From the NCBI RefSeq assembly GCF_040947875.1, contig NZ_JBFRXN010000002.1, forward strand, positions 248,001 through 312,000: a DNA stretch of 64,000 nt, written 5' to 3'. The position numbers and the translations under genes were made by a program. The number at the start of each line of letters is the position of its first letter. The stretch's first letter is position 1. Below are positions 7,733-15,380 of this stretch, piece after piece. Under the pieces are notes generated by a model. It was not told where the DNA came from. It saw only the letters and a program-made list of their open reading frames with translations, and ran no database searches. Origin of the DNA: Pseudomonas sp. MYb118. GTDB taxonomy: Bacteria > Pseudomonadota > Gammaproteobacteria > Pseudomonadales > Pseudomonadaceae.

Positions 7733-8605
7733 TCATTTCAACGCCCTGCCCAACTCATCAAACAACGTCACCACCGAGCGCAACGCCCGGCAATCCGGGC
7801 GGGTCAGCAGCCACAGTGCTGTGTCGCATCCTTGCAGCGGCCCGCTGATCGCTTGCAAGCCATTGCCGATCAGGAAGTCCGGCAACGCCGCCACGCCCAT
7901 TCCTGCGCGCACCAGTTCGGTCACCGACAACATGCTGTTGCAGCGATACCCCGGCATCACGCCCGGCAACGCCTGATGCCGCCACGCCACGGTTGGGTGA
8001 TCGGGCAGGAAACCATCCGGTGCGATCCAGGTGAGTGCCGCCAGGTCTGTCGGGTCGACGGCTTGCAGGTAACTCGCGCTGGCGCACACCCGGTAGGACA
8101 CTTGCGCCAGATGCCGCCCCACCAAATGTTCCGGTGGTGTGCTGGTCAAGCGCAGGGCAATGTCAGCGTCACGGCGCGTGAGGTTGGCGAAATCGTTGGA
8201 GGTGCTGAGTTCCAGGGTCAGCGCCGGATAGTTCGGCATGAACTGCGCCAGCGCCGGCAACAGCAGGCCCTGCAACACCGAATCGGTGCAGGTCAGGCGC
8301 ACGGTGCCGCTGATGACATCTCCGCCCTGCTCCACGCCAATGCGCGCCGCTTCCAGCGCCTGTTCGGCCCGCTCCGCCTGCTCGGCCAGCGTCTGTGCCA
8401 GGGTCGTGGGCAGGTAACCGGCGCGGCTCTTCTCGAACAATTGCTGGCCCAGCGCACCTTCGAGGCGACGCACCGCGCGAAACACCGTCGACACATCCAC
8501 CTTCATCAGCTGCGAGGCCCGGGCCAGGGAGCCGCCACGCACCAGCGCAAGAATCAGGGCGAGGTCCGGGTAGTCGAGGCGATAGTGCGCCGGCGCATTG
8601 ATCAT
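7733..8605 (-). CDS. LysR-family transcriptional regulator
   Basis: 290 aa from MINAPAHYRLDYPDLALI. The N-terminal winged HTH (residues 12-70) includes the LysR signature (GGSLARASQLMKVDVSTVFR, then RRLEGALGQQLFEKSRAGY). A substrate-binding domain follows (about 95-285). The 78-bp gap to the divergent GATase-like/ABM pair suggests it controls that operon; the gene just before the intergenic region is where LysR proteins usually act. Effector unknown. Confidence 0.9.
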   Translation of the reverse strand: MINAPAHYRLDYPDLALILALVRGGSLARASQLMKVDVSTVFRAVRRLEGALGQQLFEKSRAGYLPTTLAQTLAEQAERAEQALEAARIGVEQGGDVISGTVRLTCTDSVLQGLLLPALAQFMPNYPALTLELSTSNDFANLTRRDADIALRLTSTPPEHLVGRHLAQVSYRVCASASYLQAVDPTDLAALTWIAPDGFLPDHPTVAWRHQALPGVMPGYRCNSMLSVTELVRAGMGVAALPDFLIGNGLQAISGPLQGCDTALWLLTRPDCRALRSVVTLFDELGRALK

Positions 8606-8683
8606 TTGCGAAACAGCCAATATTGAGTGCGTGAACGCCAATCTATAGTGGCTGCCAGCAATCAACAAGCGCAGAGGCTACTC

Positions 8684-9391
8684 ATGGAAAATCGCGTCAT
8701 TCGCATCGCCCTGGTCGGCGACTACGATCCGCAAGTCACCGCCCACCAGGCCATCCCCGTGGCACTCGACATGGCCGCCGAGCACAGTGGCCATCACGTT
8801 GTGGGCGAGTGGCTGGCCACCGAGCAGATCGACGCCAGCACCCCGCTCGATGGCTTCGACGGCTTCTGGTGCGTGCCGGCCAGTCCCTATCGCAGCATGG
8901 ACGGGGCGCTGCGGGCGATCCGCTTTGCCCGCGAGCAGCGACGACCTTTCCTCGGCACCTGCGGCGGTTTTCAACATGCGGTGTTGGAATATGCGCGCAA
9001 CGTGCTGGGCTGGTCGGATGCCGAGCATGGCGAGACAAACCCCGAGGCCGAGCGAGCGTTGATTACCCCGCTCACCTGCGCGCTGGTGGAGGCAGTCGAT
9101 GGCATTCGCCTGCGCGAAGGTTCGTTGATCGCCCAGGCGTATGAAACGTCCGAGATCAGGGAAGGTTATCGCTGCCGCTATGGTGTGAATCCGGCGTTCG
9201 AGCAGGCGTTGTTCGCCGAGGAGTTGCAAGCTGTCGGGCATGACTCGCAGCAGGGCTTGCGCGCCGTTGAACTCAAGGGCCATCCGTTTTTTGTCGCCAC
9301 GCTGTTCCAGCCGGAACGGGCAGCGCTTCAGGGTGCACTGCCGCCGTTGGTGCGGGCGTTGGTGGCGGCTTGCGTGGGGAGGTCAGCATGA
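8684..9391 (+). CDS. class I glutamine amidotransferase-like protein (CTP synthase C-terminal-related)
   Basis: 235 aa from MENRVIRIALVGDYDP. It looks like a free-standing copy of the GATase1 domain at the end of CTP synthase. The nucleophile loop FLGTCGGFQH has C93, but the usual catalytic His of the FHPE motif is replaced: GHPFFVATLFQPE reads Q209-P210-E211. Complete glutaminase chemistry is therefore doubtful. Relatives exist in which the Cys is selenocysteine. Its stop overlaps the start of the next gene as ATGA, so the two are translationally coupled. Divergent from a LysR regulator. Partner or substrate unknown. Confidence 0.82.
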   Translation: MENRVIRIALVGDYDPQVTAHQAIPVALDMAAEHSGHHVVGEWLATEQIDASTPLDGFDGFWCVPASPYRSMDGALRAIRFAREQRRPFLGTCGGFQHAVLEYARNVLGWSDAEHGETNPEAERALITPLTCALVEAVDGIRLREGSLIAQAYETSEIREGYRCRYGVNPAFEQALFAEELQAVGHDSQQGLRAVELKGHPFFVATLFQPERAALQGALPPLVRALVAACVGRSA

Positions 9392-9711
9392 TTGCCGACA
9401 CGCCGGCCACGCCTTATTACGCAGTGATCTTTACCTCGCTGCGCACCGAAGGGGATCAGGGATATGCCGAGGCGGCCGCGCGCATGGTCGAACTGGCGCG
9501 CCAGCAGCCGGGGTTCCTGGGGGTGGAATCGGCGCGGGGCGAGGATGGGTTGGGGATTACCGTGTCGTACTGGGCCAGTGAGGCGGCGATTGTGGCGTGG
9601 AAGGAGCATCCGGAGCACAGCGCGATTCGTGAGCGTGGGCGGTCGACGTGGTATGCGCGGTGTCATACGCGGGTTTGTCGGGTTGAGCGGGGGTATGGGT
9701 TCGGCCTTTGA
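9388..9711 (+). CDS. antibiotic biosynthesis monooxygenase (ABM) domain protein
   Basis: 107 aa from MIADTPATPYYAVIF, overlapping the previous stop codon (ATGA). A dimeric alpha-beta barrel fold of the ABM type: YYAVIFTSLRTEG..., ARMVELARQQPGFLGVESAR, SYWASEAAIVAWKEHPEH, and the ending WYARCHTRVCRVER. Such small proteins are cofactor-free oxygenases or heme-degrading or unassigned enzymes; the subtype cannot be told here. It is coupled to the GATase-like gene and likely acts in the same process. Confidence 0.87.
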   Translation: MIADTPATPYYAVIFTSLRTEGDQGYAEAAARMVELARQQPGFLGVESARGEDGLGITVSYWASEAAIVAWKEHPEHSAIRERGRSTWYARCHTRVCRVERGYGFGL

Positions 9712-9735
9712 GTTGGGTGGTGTTTTTGTAGCCCT

Positions 9736-9813
9736 CATCGCGAGCAGGCTCGCTCCCACAGTGGATCGAGGGTGTACTGGAGATCCTTTGTGGGAGCGAG
9801 CCTGCTCGCGATG
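9736..9813. repeat. REP pair
   Basis: Inverted REPs CATCGCGAGCAGGCTCGCTC (9736-9761) and TGTGGGAGCGAGCCTGCTCG (9789-9813), between the convergent ABM and DUF2025 genes. Confidence 0.88.
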
Positions 9814-9838
9814 GGTCCATCACTGTCACCGCAAACCC

Positions 9839-10165
9839 TCAGCCCTGCACCAAACTGCGAACCGCCGAAATCTCCGGCACTTCCACCCGATTCATGTACA
9901 CCCGCAACGGCTCGGTGATGTTGATCCGGTCATCGATGTGCTGATCGAGCAACAACTGGATCAGCTCGCGCTTGAGGGTCATGGCGTTTTCCGGTCCCGC
10001 GGCCCAGACGAATTCACTGGCCGGGATGATGCCGTCATCCGCCACGTCCATGCCGAAGGAGTCTTCGCTGAAGCGCACGATGTAGCGGCCGGTCTTGCGG
10101 TTGAGACCGACGAAGCCCTTGAGTTGGTCGGCGGCCTGGCAGATGAGCTGGGAAGTGATGCGCAT
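9839..10165 (-). CDS. DUF2025 family protein
   Basis: 108 aa from MRITSQLICQAADQLKGFVG, exactly the length usual for this small family, found almost only in Pseudomonas. The longer open frame to 10258 is not supported. Recognisable segments are NRKTGRYIVRFSEDSFGMDV, PASEFVW and LLLDQHIDDRINITEPLRVY. Cytoplasmic, no membrane segment. Function unknown. It is monocistronic and divergent from glpQ. Confidence 0.9.
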   Translation of the reverse strand: MRITSQLICQAADQLKGFVGLNRKTGRYIVRFSEDSFGMDVADDGIIPASEFVWAAGPENAMTLKRELIQLLLDQHIDDRINITEPLRVYMNRVEVPEISAVRSLVQG

Positions 10166-10383
10166 ATAAACCTCACAAAAGAACGATGGTTTACACGCAA
10201 GGCTTGAGGGTCGGCGTTCCCTCTGCCGGGGAAACTGCCGTGGCCAAGAGTACTGCAAAGCACGACACAGATGCGCTGAAAAATTGCCCTTTAAACACGT
10301 TTATGTCGGTCTCGCGATAGCGCAAGCGGCGCTCACTTGTTAAAAGGGACGTCTTTGAAAACCTCTGCGAAAGGATCTCGACC

Positions 10384-11511
10384 ATGCCTGCACCTTTTAC
10401 CAAGCGCGCCCTGCTGCTGAGCCTGATGCTCGGTTTCGCCCAGGCCCAGGCCGCGAGCGGGCCAGGCCCTGTGGCACTGGCCGCCGAATCAGGCATCCCG
10501 CACCCGGCGGTGATCGCCCACCGTGGCGCCTCCTACGACGCGCCGGAATCCACCGCTGCCGCCTACCGGGCCGCGCGCGACCTGGGCGCCGATTACCTGG
10601 AAATGGACCTGCAACGCAGCAAGGACGGCGTGCTCTTCGCCCTGCACGACAACAACCTGCAACGCACCACCGACGTCGCCACCAAATTCCCCGAGCGCAA
10701 GGACAGCCCGGCCAATGCCTTCACCATGGCCGAACTGAAAACCCTGGACGCCGGCAGCTGGTTCAACGCCGCCTACCCGGACCGTGCACGCCCGTCCTTC
10801 GTCGGCCTGAAGATCCTGACCCTCGATGAAATCATCGACATCGCCCAGGCCAATCCGCTGCACAAACCCGGCCTGTACATCGAGACCAAGGAGCCCAAGC
10901 AGTTTCCCGGTATCGAGCGTGACCTCAAGGCAAAACTCCAGGATCGCGGCTGGCTGATTCCGGCCGGGGCCAAGGGCAAGCGCAAGGAACTGGCGGTCGG
11001 CCAGGGCAAGGGCCGCGTGGTGTTGCAGACGTTCGAGAAGAGCAGCCTGGAACTGCTGGAAAAAGAAATGCCGCAGGTGCCGAAGATCCTGTTGCTGTGG
11101 GTGGGCGAAGGCAATATCGAGCCCAAGTCCAAGGTGAGTTTCGCCGAGTCGGGCGACAAGGATCACGCGGCGTACTACGCCAGGCAGGAACCGAAGAGCA
11201 AAGCCGAATTCCAGCAATGGGTCGACTACGCCAAGGCCCAGGGCGCCATCGGCACCGGCCCTTCCGCGGCGCTGACCCACGGTGGCGACCAGAGCTACGC
11301 CGACCTGGCGAAACCGTGGATGAACCAGTACACCCACGATCAGGGCTTGCTGGTGCACGTGTACACGGTCGATGACGCGGTGGATTACCAGAAGGTCATG
11401 GCGGCGGGTGTCGATGGCATCTTCACCAACCGGGCGAGCGAGTTGCTGAAGTTCTACAAGCGTCCGGCAGCAGCGAGTGTTGGGCAGATTTTGCAGAACA
11501 ATGGGTATTGA
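10384..11511 (+). CDS. glpQ: periplasmic glycerophosphodiester phosphodiesterase
   Basis: 375 aa with a signal peptide (hydrophobic residues 10-20, cleavage near AQAQA at about 23). It hydrolyses glycerophosphodiesters from phospholipid breakdown to glycerol-3-phosphate and an alcohol in the periplasm. Catalytic residues of the GDPD family are visible: H46-R47 in AHRGASYDAPEST, E55, E74 and D76 in DYLEMDLQRSKDG, H89 in LHDNNL. The C-terminal HVYTVDD and GVDGIFTNRA motifs complete the TIM barrel. The length fits GlpQ rather than the shorter cytoplasmic UgpQ. Monocistronic, followed by a REPIN. Confidence 0.94.
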   Translation: MPAPFTKRALLLSLMLGFAQAQAASGPGPVALAAESGIPHPAVIAHRGASYDAPESTAAAYRAARDLGADYLEMDLQRSKDGVLFALHDNNLQRTTDVATKFPERKDSPANAFTMAELKTLDAGSWFNAAYPDRARPSFVGLKILTLDEIIDIAQANPLHKPGLYIETKEPKQFPGIERDLKAKLQDRGWLIPAGAKGKRKELAVGQGKGRVVLQTFEKSSLELLEKEMPQVPKILLLWVGEGNIEPKSKVSFAESGDKDHAAYYARQEPKSKAEFQQWVDYAKAQGAIGTGPSAALTHGGDQSYADLAKPWMNQYTHDQGLLVHVYTVDDAVDYQKVMAAGVDGIFTNRASELLKFYKRPAAASVGQILQNNGY

Positions 11512-11513
11512 TC

Positions 11514-11603
11514 TGTAGGAGCGAGCTTGCTCGCGATGGCGGTGTGTCAGCCGGTATCAATGTTGGCTGACACACCGCATCGCGAGCAAGCTCGCTCCTA
11601 CAG
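11514..11603. repeat. REPIN, GTGTGTCAG loop class
   Basis: TGTAGGAGCGAGCTTGCTCG ... CGAGCAAGCTCGCTCCTACA, with an inner inverted repeat GCGGTGTGTCAG / TGACACACCGC that extends the hairpin. Starts 3 nt after the glpQ stop. Confidence 0.92.
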
Positions 11604-11670
11604 GAGACAGGAGACAGGAGGCAGGTGTCAGGGGAAAGGGGAAAGGGGAAAGGGGAAAGGGGAAAGGGAA
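11601..11670. repeat. short tandem repeats: GGAGACA copies then five GGGGAAA heptamers
   Basis: Two to three copies of a GGAGACA-like unit (about 11602-11624) run out of the REPIN, then exactly five GGGGAAA units at 11631-11665 plus a partial sixth. The tract ends immediately before the promoter region of the PepSY gene. Confidence 0.85.
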
Positions 11671-11672
11671 TT

Positions 11673-11688
11673 TTAAGGGTGGATTAAG
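11673..11688 (+). promoter_or_regulatory. TTAAG-N6-TTAAG direct repeat (BqsR/PmrA-type box)
   Basis: TTAAG (11673-11677), six bases, TTAAG (11684-11688). This is the published BqsR/CarR site of P. aeruginosa and close to the PmrA/QseB box. A plausible -10 element TAGTCT lies at 11699-11704, so the second half site would take the -35 position. Suggests two-component control of the PepSY gene. Confidence 0.55.
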
Positions 11689-11738
11689 TTACCAACGCTA
11701 GTCTGGACTTACTTAAACAGCACACAAGGAATGCCCCC

Positions 11739-12047
11739 ATGAAAACCCTGACTGCCCTGTTCACCGCTGCCACCCTGACCCTCACCGCCGGCCTGGCGCA
11801 AGCAGCCGATGTGCCTGTGGATCAAATCCCTCAGTTGGTCAAGGACGGCAAGATCAAGCCGCTCGAAGAGCTGAACCAGATCGTCCTGAAACTGCACCCA
11901 GGTGCGACCATCACCGACAGCGATCTGGATCAGCACACCAACCTCTACGAGTACGAAGTCGAGCTGCGTGATGCCAAGAACGTGGAATGGGATGTGGACC
12001 TGAATGCGGCCACGGGTGAAGTCCTGAAGAACAAACAGGACAATTGA
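11739..12047 (+). CDS. periplasmic PepSY-domain protein
   Basis: 102 aa. Signal peptide at residues 1-22 (MKTLTALFTAATLTLTAGLA, cleavage near QAA). One PepSY domain (about 25-98) with the family pattern PLEELNQIVLKLHPGATITD and YEYEVELRDAKNVEWDVDLN, then AATGEVLKNKQD. Small exported PepSY proteins are commonly controlled by OmpR/PhoB-type response regulators and may modulate a sensor kinase or protease. A TTAAG-N6-TTAAG box upstream supports this. No two-component genes are adjacent, so the regulator acts in trans. Confidence 0.9.
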   Translation: MKTLTALFTAATLTLTAGLAQAADVPVDQIPQLVKDGKIKPLEELNQIVLKLHPGATITDSDLDQHTNLYEYEVELRDAKNVEWDVDLNAATGEVLKNKQDN

Positions 12048-12105
12048 GGCCGAAGCAGGCTCGCCCCACCTGTTGAATCTGCAACAACCCTGTGAGAAAT
12101 CCACT

Positions 12106-12190
12106 TGTGGGAGCGAGCCTGCTCGCGATGTGTTCTACCAGACACATTGATGTCGGCTGACACGCCGCATCGCGAGTAAGCCCGCTCCCC
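12106..12190. repeat. REPIN (slightly degenerate)
   Basis: TGTGGGAGCGAGCCTGCTCG ... CGCGAGTAAGCCCGCTCCCC. A further decayed REP (AGCAGGCTCGCCCCAC) is at about 12055-12070. Lies between the convergent PepSY and MCP genes. Confidence 0.85.
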
Positions 12191-12207
12191 CAAAGGCACC
12201 CGCTGGA

Positions 12208-13833
12208 TCACGCGCTCAAGCGCGCCGTCACTTCGTTGAGCTGCCCCGACAACCCGTGCAGGTTGTGGCTGGCGGCCTCGGTGCGCTGCACGTTGTCCAG
12301 GTTGGTACTGGCAATGCTGGTGATTTCCGTGAGGTTGCGCGAGATATCCTCGGCCACCGAAGTCTGTTCTTCGGCGGCCGTGGCGATCTGGCGGTTCATG
12401 TCGCGGATGGCTTCGACGGCGTGGGTGATGCGCTCGAGCATGGCGCCGGCCTCGGTCACCTGCTTTACGCTTTCTTCGCTGCGCGACTGGCCGCTTTCGA
12501 TGGCGTGAGCGGCATCCACCGCACCGGTCTGCACGGTTTCGATGATCTGGTTGATCTCGATGATCGAAGCCGCCGTGCGCTGGGCCAGGCTGCGCACTTC
12601 ATCGGCCACCACGGCAAAACCACGCCCGGCTTCACCGGCACGCGCCGCTTCGATGGCCGCGTTGAGCGCCAGCAGGTTGGTCTGCTCGGCGATGCCGCGA
12701 ATCACTTCCAGCACCTTGCCGATGCGGCCGCTGTCGGTTTCCAGTTGGCGGATGACCGTCGCCGTGTTGGCGATCTCGCCGCGCATGCGGGTGATGGTGT
12801 GGATGGTGCCCTGCATGACTTTCTCGCCCTGCTGCGCCGAGTGGTCGGCATCGTCGGCGGCCCGTGCGGCGTCGGCGGCGTGGCGCGCCACTTCCTGGGC
12901 GGTGGCGGACATTTCGTTCATTGCCGTGGCCACCTGATCGGTGCGGCTGAACTGCTCGTTGGTGCCGCTGGCCATCAGCCCGGCAATCGACTTCAACTCA
13001 CCACTGGCGCTGTCCAGGTCCTGGGTGCTGACCTGCAAACGGCTGAAGGTGTCGGCGAGGAAATCACGCAGGGTGTTGGCGGCGGTGGCCAGTTTGCCCA
13101 GTTCATCCTGGCGGTTGCTGGCGACACGCTCGGCGAACTTGCCTTGGCTGAGCTGGGCCACGTATTCGATGAGTTTCTGGATCGGCGCCACCAGGTTGCG
13201 GTTGACCAGCCACAGGCTCAGCAGGCCGATCAACAAACCGGAAACCAGCATGACGATGATGCCCAGCAGCACGGTGTGATTGGCACTGGCACTGATCAGC
13301 ACCGACTGCTCGTTACCCAGCTTGCGCAACTCGGCCACCAGCGCGCTCATCTGCTCGCTGCTGGCGCGGTCCACGCCCTTGACCGCCGCATCACCCGCCG
13401 CCGGGTCGCCACCGGAAGCGACGTAGGCGTCGCGGCCCTTCTGATACGCAGCGCCGAGCAGGCGATGTTCTTCACGCAAACGCTCGATGCGGGTTTTCAG
13501 CGATGACTCGATGCCCTGCTGCCCGGCCAGTTCGCCGAGGATGCCTTGCACGTCGCGCTGGCGGTCTTCGAATTGTTTCCAGTACTTGTCCAGGTCCGCC
13601 GGTTGCTTGCCGCGCAGCAACACGTTTTTCCATTCCTGGACCTGGATCTTGAATTGCAGGTTGGCTTCGTCGATCAATTGCGAAGTGTGCAGCGGGCCTT
13701 CGATCAGGTTCGCATAGCTCTTCACACCGTTGGACAGGAAGTGAAAGCACGCCAGCGCGATCAACAGCATCGCCAGCAGGCTGCCACTGAGCAGGGCGAG
13801 AATTTGAGCTCTCAAGGACTTTTGCAAAGACAT
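12208..13833 (-). CDS. methyl-accepting chemotaxis protein with helical-bundle sensor
   Basis: 541 aa from [16 protein letters not shown]. Layout: TM1 at about 10-32, an all-alpha periplasmic domain of about 155 residues (conserved W in [10 protein letters not shown], as in HBM/4HB sensors), TM2 at about 188-210, a HAMP domain ([20 protein letters not shown]...), and a signalling domain whose hairpin tip is intact ([20 protein letters not shown], then [20 protein letters not shown], about 381-420). It passes a periplasmic ligand signal to CheA/CheW. Ligand unknown. Monocistronic, with no che genes nearby, as is usual for dispersed Pseudomonas receptors. Confidence 0.93.
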   Translation of the reverse strand: MSLQKSLRAQILALLSGSLLAMLLIALACFHFLSNGVKSYANLIEGPLHTSQLIDEANLQFKIQVQEWKNVLLRGKQPADLDKYWKQFEDRQRDVQGILGELAGQQGIESSLKTRIERLREEHRLLGAAYQKGRDAYVASGGDPAAGDAAVKGVDRASSEQMSALVAELRKLGNEQSVLISASANHTVLLGIIVMLVSGLLIGLLSLWLVNRNLVAPIQKLIEYVAQLSQGKFAERVASNRQDELGKLATAANTLRDFLADTFSRLQVSTQDLDSASGELKSIAGLMASGTNEQFSRTDQVATAMNEMSATAQEVARHAADAARAADDADHSAQQGEKVMQGTIHTITRMRGEIANTATVIRQLETDSGRIGKVLEVIRGIAEQTNLLALNAAIEAARAGEAGRGFAVVADEVRSLAQRTAASIIEINQIIETVQTGAVDAAHAIESGQSRSEESVKQVTEAGAMLERITHAVEAIRDMNRQIATAAEEQTSVAEDISRNLTEITSIASTNLDNVQRTEAASHNLHGLSGQLNEVTARLSA

Positions 13834-14109
13834 CGGAAAGTTCTCATGACAGGAATTCGGCACGCTTCAGAGAGGCGTGAAAGTGGTGCGGACGTCCTGT
13901 CTGCGACAGCGGCTGTACGCCGCGAAGGCGCGCAACTTAACCCATGCGTGATCGGCGTGCTAGAGCGGTTCTTGAAGCAAATCCGACCATCGGTAGAGCA
14001 ATCGTTTGCGCCATATTCATGTCACAAAAACGTCATCTTGCCTTGCGATGATTCGGCTCAAGTGAACCTGTGAAACCCGCGACAGGCGCCCTCCTCGCAG
14101 CGAGCCTTC

Positions 14110-15132
14110 ATGAACCACAGCATCGATCAAAGTCATCGCGATCCAGACCTGTTCGGTCTGCTCTACGGCTTCAGTTTTCGCCCTGGCGAGCGCGGTCGCG
14201 AGATCGACTCGGCGATGGCGCTACGGCGCCTGCAACAGTCGGACGACGACGAAGAATTTCTCTGGCTGCACCTCAACCTCGCCCATGCCGCGTGCGAGCG
14301 CTGGATGAAAAACCACCTGGAATTGCCCGACGAGTTTTTCGAGGCCCTGCATGAGGGCTCGCGCTCGACGCGCATCGAGCATGTCGATTCGGCATTGCTG
14401 GCGGTGGTCAACGACGTGGTGTTCAACTTGAGCAGCATGGTTTCCTCCGACGTGTCGACGTTGTGGGTGTGCGTGCGCAGCCGGCTGATCATCAGCGCGC
14501 GCCTGCAACCGCTGCACTCGGTGGACAAGCTGCGCAGCTCGGTGAAGGCCGGCGAGAGCTTTCGCTCGCCGCTGGAGTTGCTGGTGCACCTGCTGCGCGA
14601 CCAGGGCGAAGTGCTGACCCAGATCGTGCGCAAGACCAGCCAGAGTGTCGATCAGATCGAGGATGAATTGCTGTCCTCGCGCCTGTCGACCAACCGCGCG
14701 GAACTGGGCACCAACCGCCGGGTGCTGGTGCGCCTGCAACGGCTGCTGGCCCTGGAGCCGGGCTCGTTGCTGCGCCTGCTCAACCGCCCGCCGCCGTGGC
14801 TGCAGAAGGAAGACGTGAAGGAGTTGCGCAAATCCACCGAGGAGTTTGCGCTGATCATCAACGACCTCACGGCACTGGGCGAGCGCATCAAGCTGTTGCA
14901 GGAAGAGATCGCCGCCAATCTCAACGAACAGAGCAACCGCACGCTGTTCACCCTGACCGTGGTGACGGTGCTGGCGTTGCCGATCAACATCATTGCCGGT
15001 TTTTTTGGCATGAACGTTGGGGGCGTGCCGCTGGCGGGGGACCCGGAGGGGTTCTGGATTTTGGTGGCGTTGGTGGTGACGTTTACCGTGATTGCGGGGC
15101 GGTGGGCGTTTCGCAAGCGGCAGGATTATTGA
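14110..15132 (+). CDS. zntB: CorA/ZntB-family metal ion transporter
   Basis: 340 aa. A long soluble N-terminal part (1-275, with coiled-coil helices SVDQIEDELLSSRL and NDLTALGERIKLLQEEIAAN) is followed by two C-terminal membrane helices (about 283-302 and 313-333) with the invariant GMN pore motif between them (FFGMNVGGVP). This is the CorA fold; lack of the Mg-type MPEL loop and overall resemblance favour ZntB (zinc transport). Monocistronic. The symbol rests on family resemblance, and Mg2+ or Co2+ transport cannot be excluded. Confidence 0.85.
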   Translation: MNHSIDQSHRDPDLFGLLYGFSFRPGERGREIDSAMALRRLQQSDDDEEFLWLHLNLAHAACERWMKNHLELPDEFFEALHEGSRSTRIEHVDSALLAVVNDVVFNLSSMVSSDVSTLWVCVRSRLIISARLQPLHSVDKLRSSVKAGESFRSPLELLVHLLRDQGEVLTQIVRKTSQSVDQIEDELLSSRLSTNRAELGTNRRVLVRLQRLLALEPGSLLRLLNRPPPWLQKEDVKELRKSTEEFALIINDLTALGERIKLLQEEIAANLNEQSNRTLFTLTVVTVLALPINIIAGFFGMNVGGVPLAGDPEGFWILVALVVTFTVIAGRWAFRKRQDY

Positions 15133-15162
15133 GTTCATCTGCAAAACTTTGCATGGCCCCTT

Positions 15163-15250
15163 TGTGGGAGCGAGCCTGCTCGCGATGCGTTGTGTCAGTC
15201 ACCTCTATGATGGCTGATACACCGCATCGCGAGCAGGCTCGCTCCCACAG
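15163..15250. repeat. REPIN
   Basis: TGTGGGAGCGAGCCTGCTCG ... CGAGCAGGCTCGCTCCCACA with a ..GTGTCAGTCA../..TGGCTGATACA.. inner part, between the zntB-like and pit genes. Confidence 0.92.
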
Positions 15251-15380
15251 AAAGCCTAGGCGGGGAACAGTTTTCAGATCAACGGCCCCACCCAATCCCC
15301 CAAACACTGACCTGAGGCAGCCTCTCTGTAATATTTCGCAACGACTATGACAGTTACCTTTCCCCTCAGGACTGTCCGTC

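Noticed and set aside
14019..14036. ATGTCAC-AAAA-ACGTCAT before the zntB-like gene, resembling a Pho box
   Set aside because: 7+4+7 spacing fits, but several consensus bases differ and a zinc transporter is not an expected PhoB target; kept as a curiosity only.
15325..15355. Partial Pho-box-like CTGTAAT / TATGACAG upstream of the phosphate transporter
   Set aside because: Half sites are not correctly spaced as direct repeats, and low-affinity Pit genes are usually not PhoB-activated.
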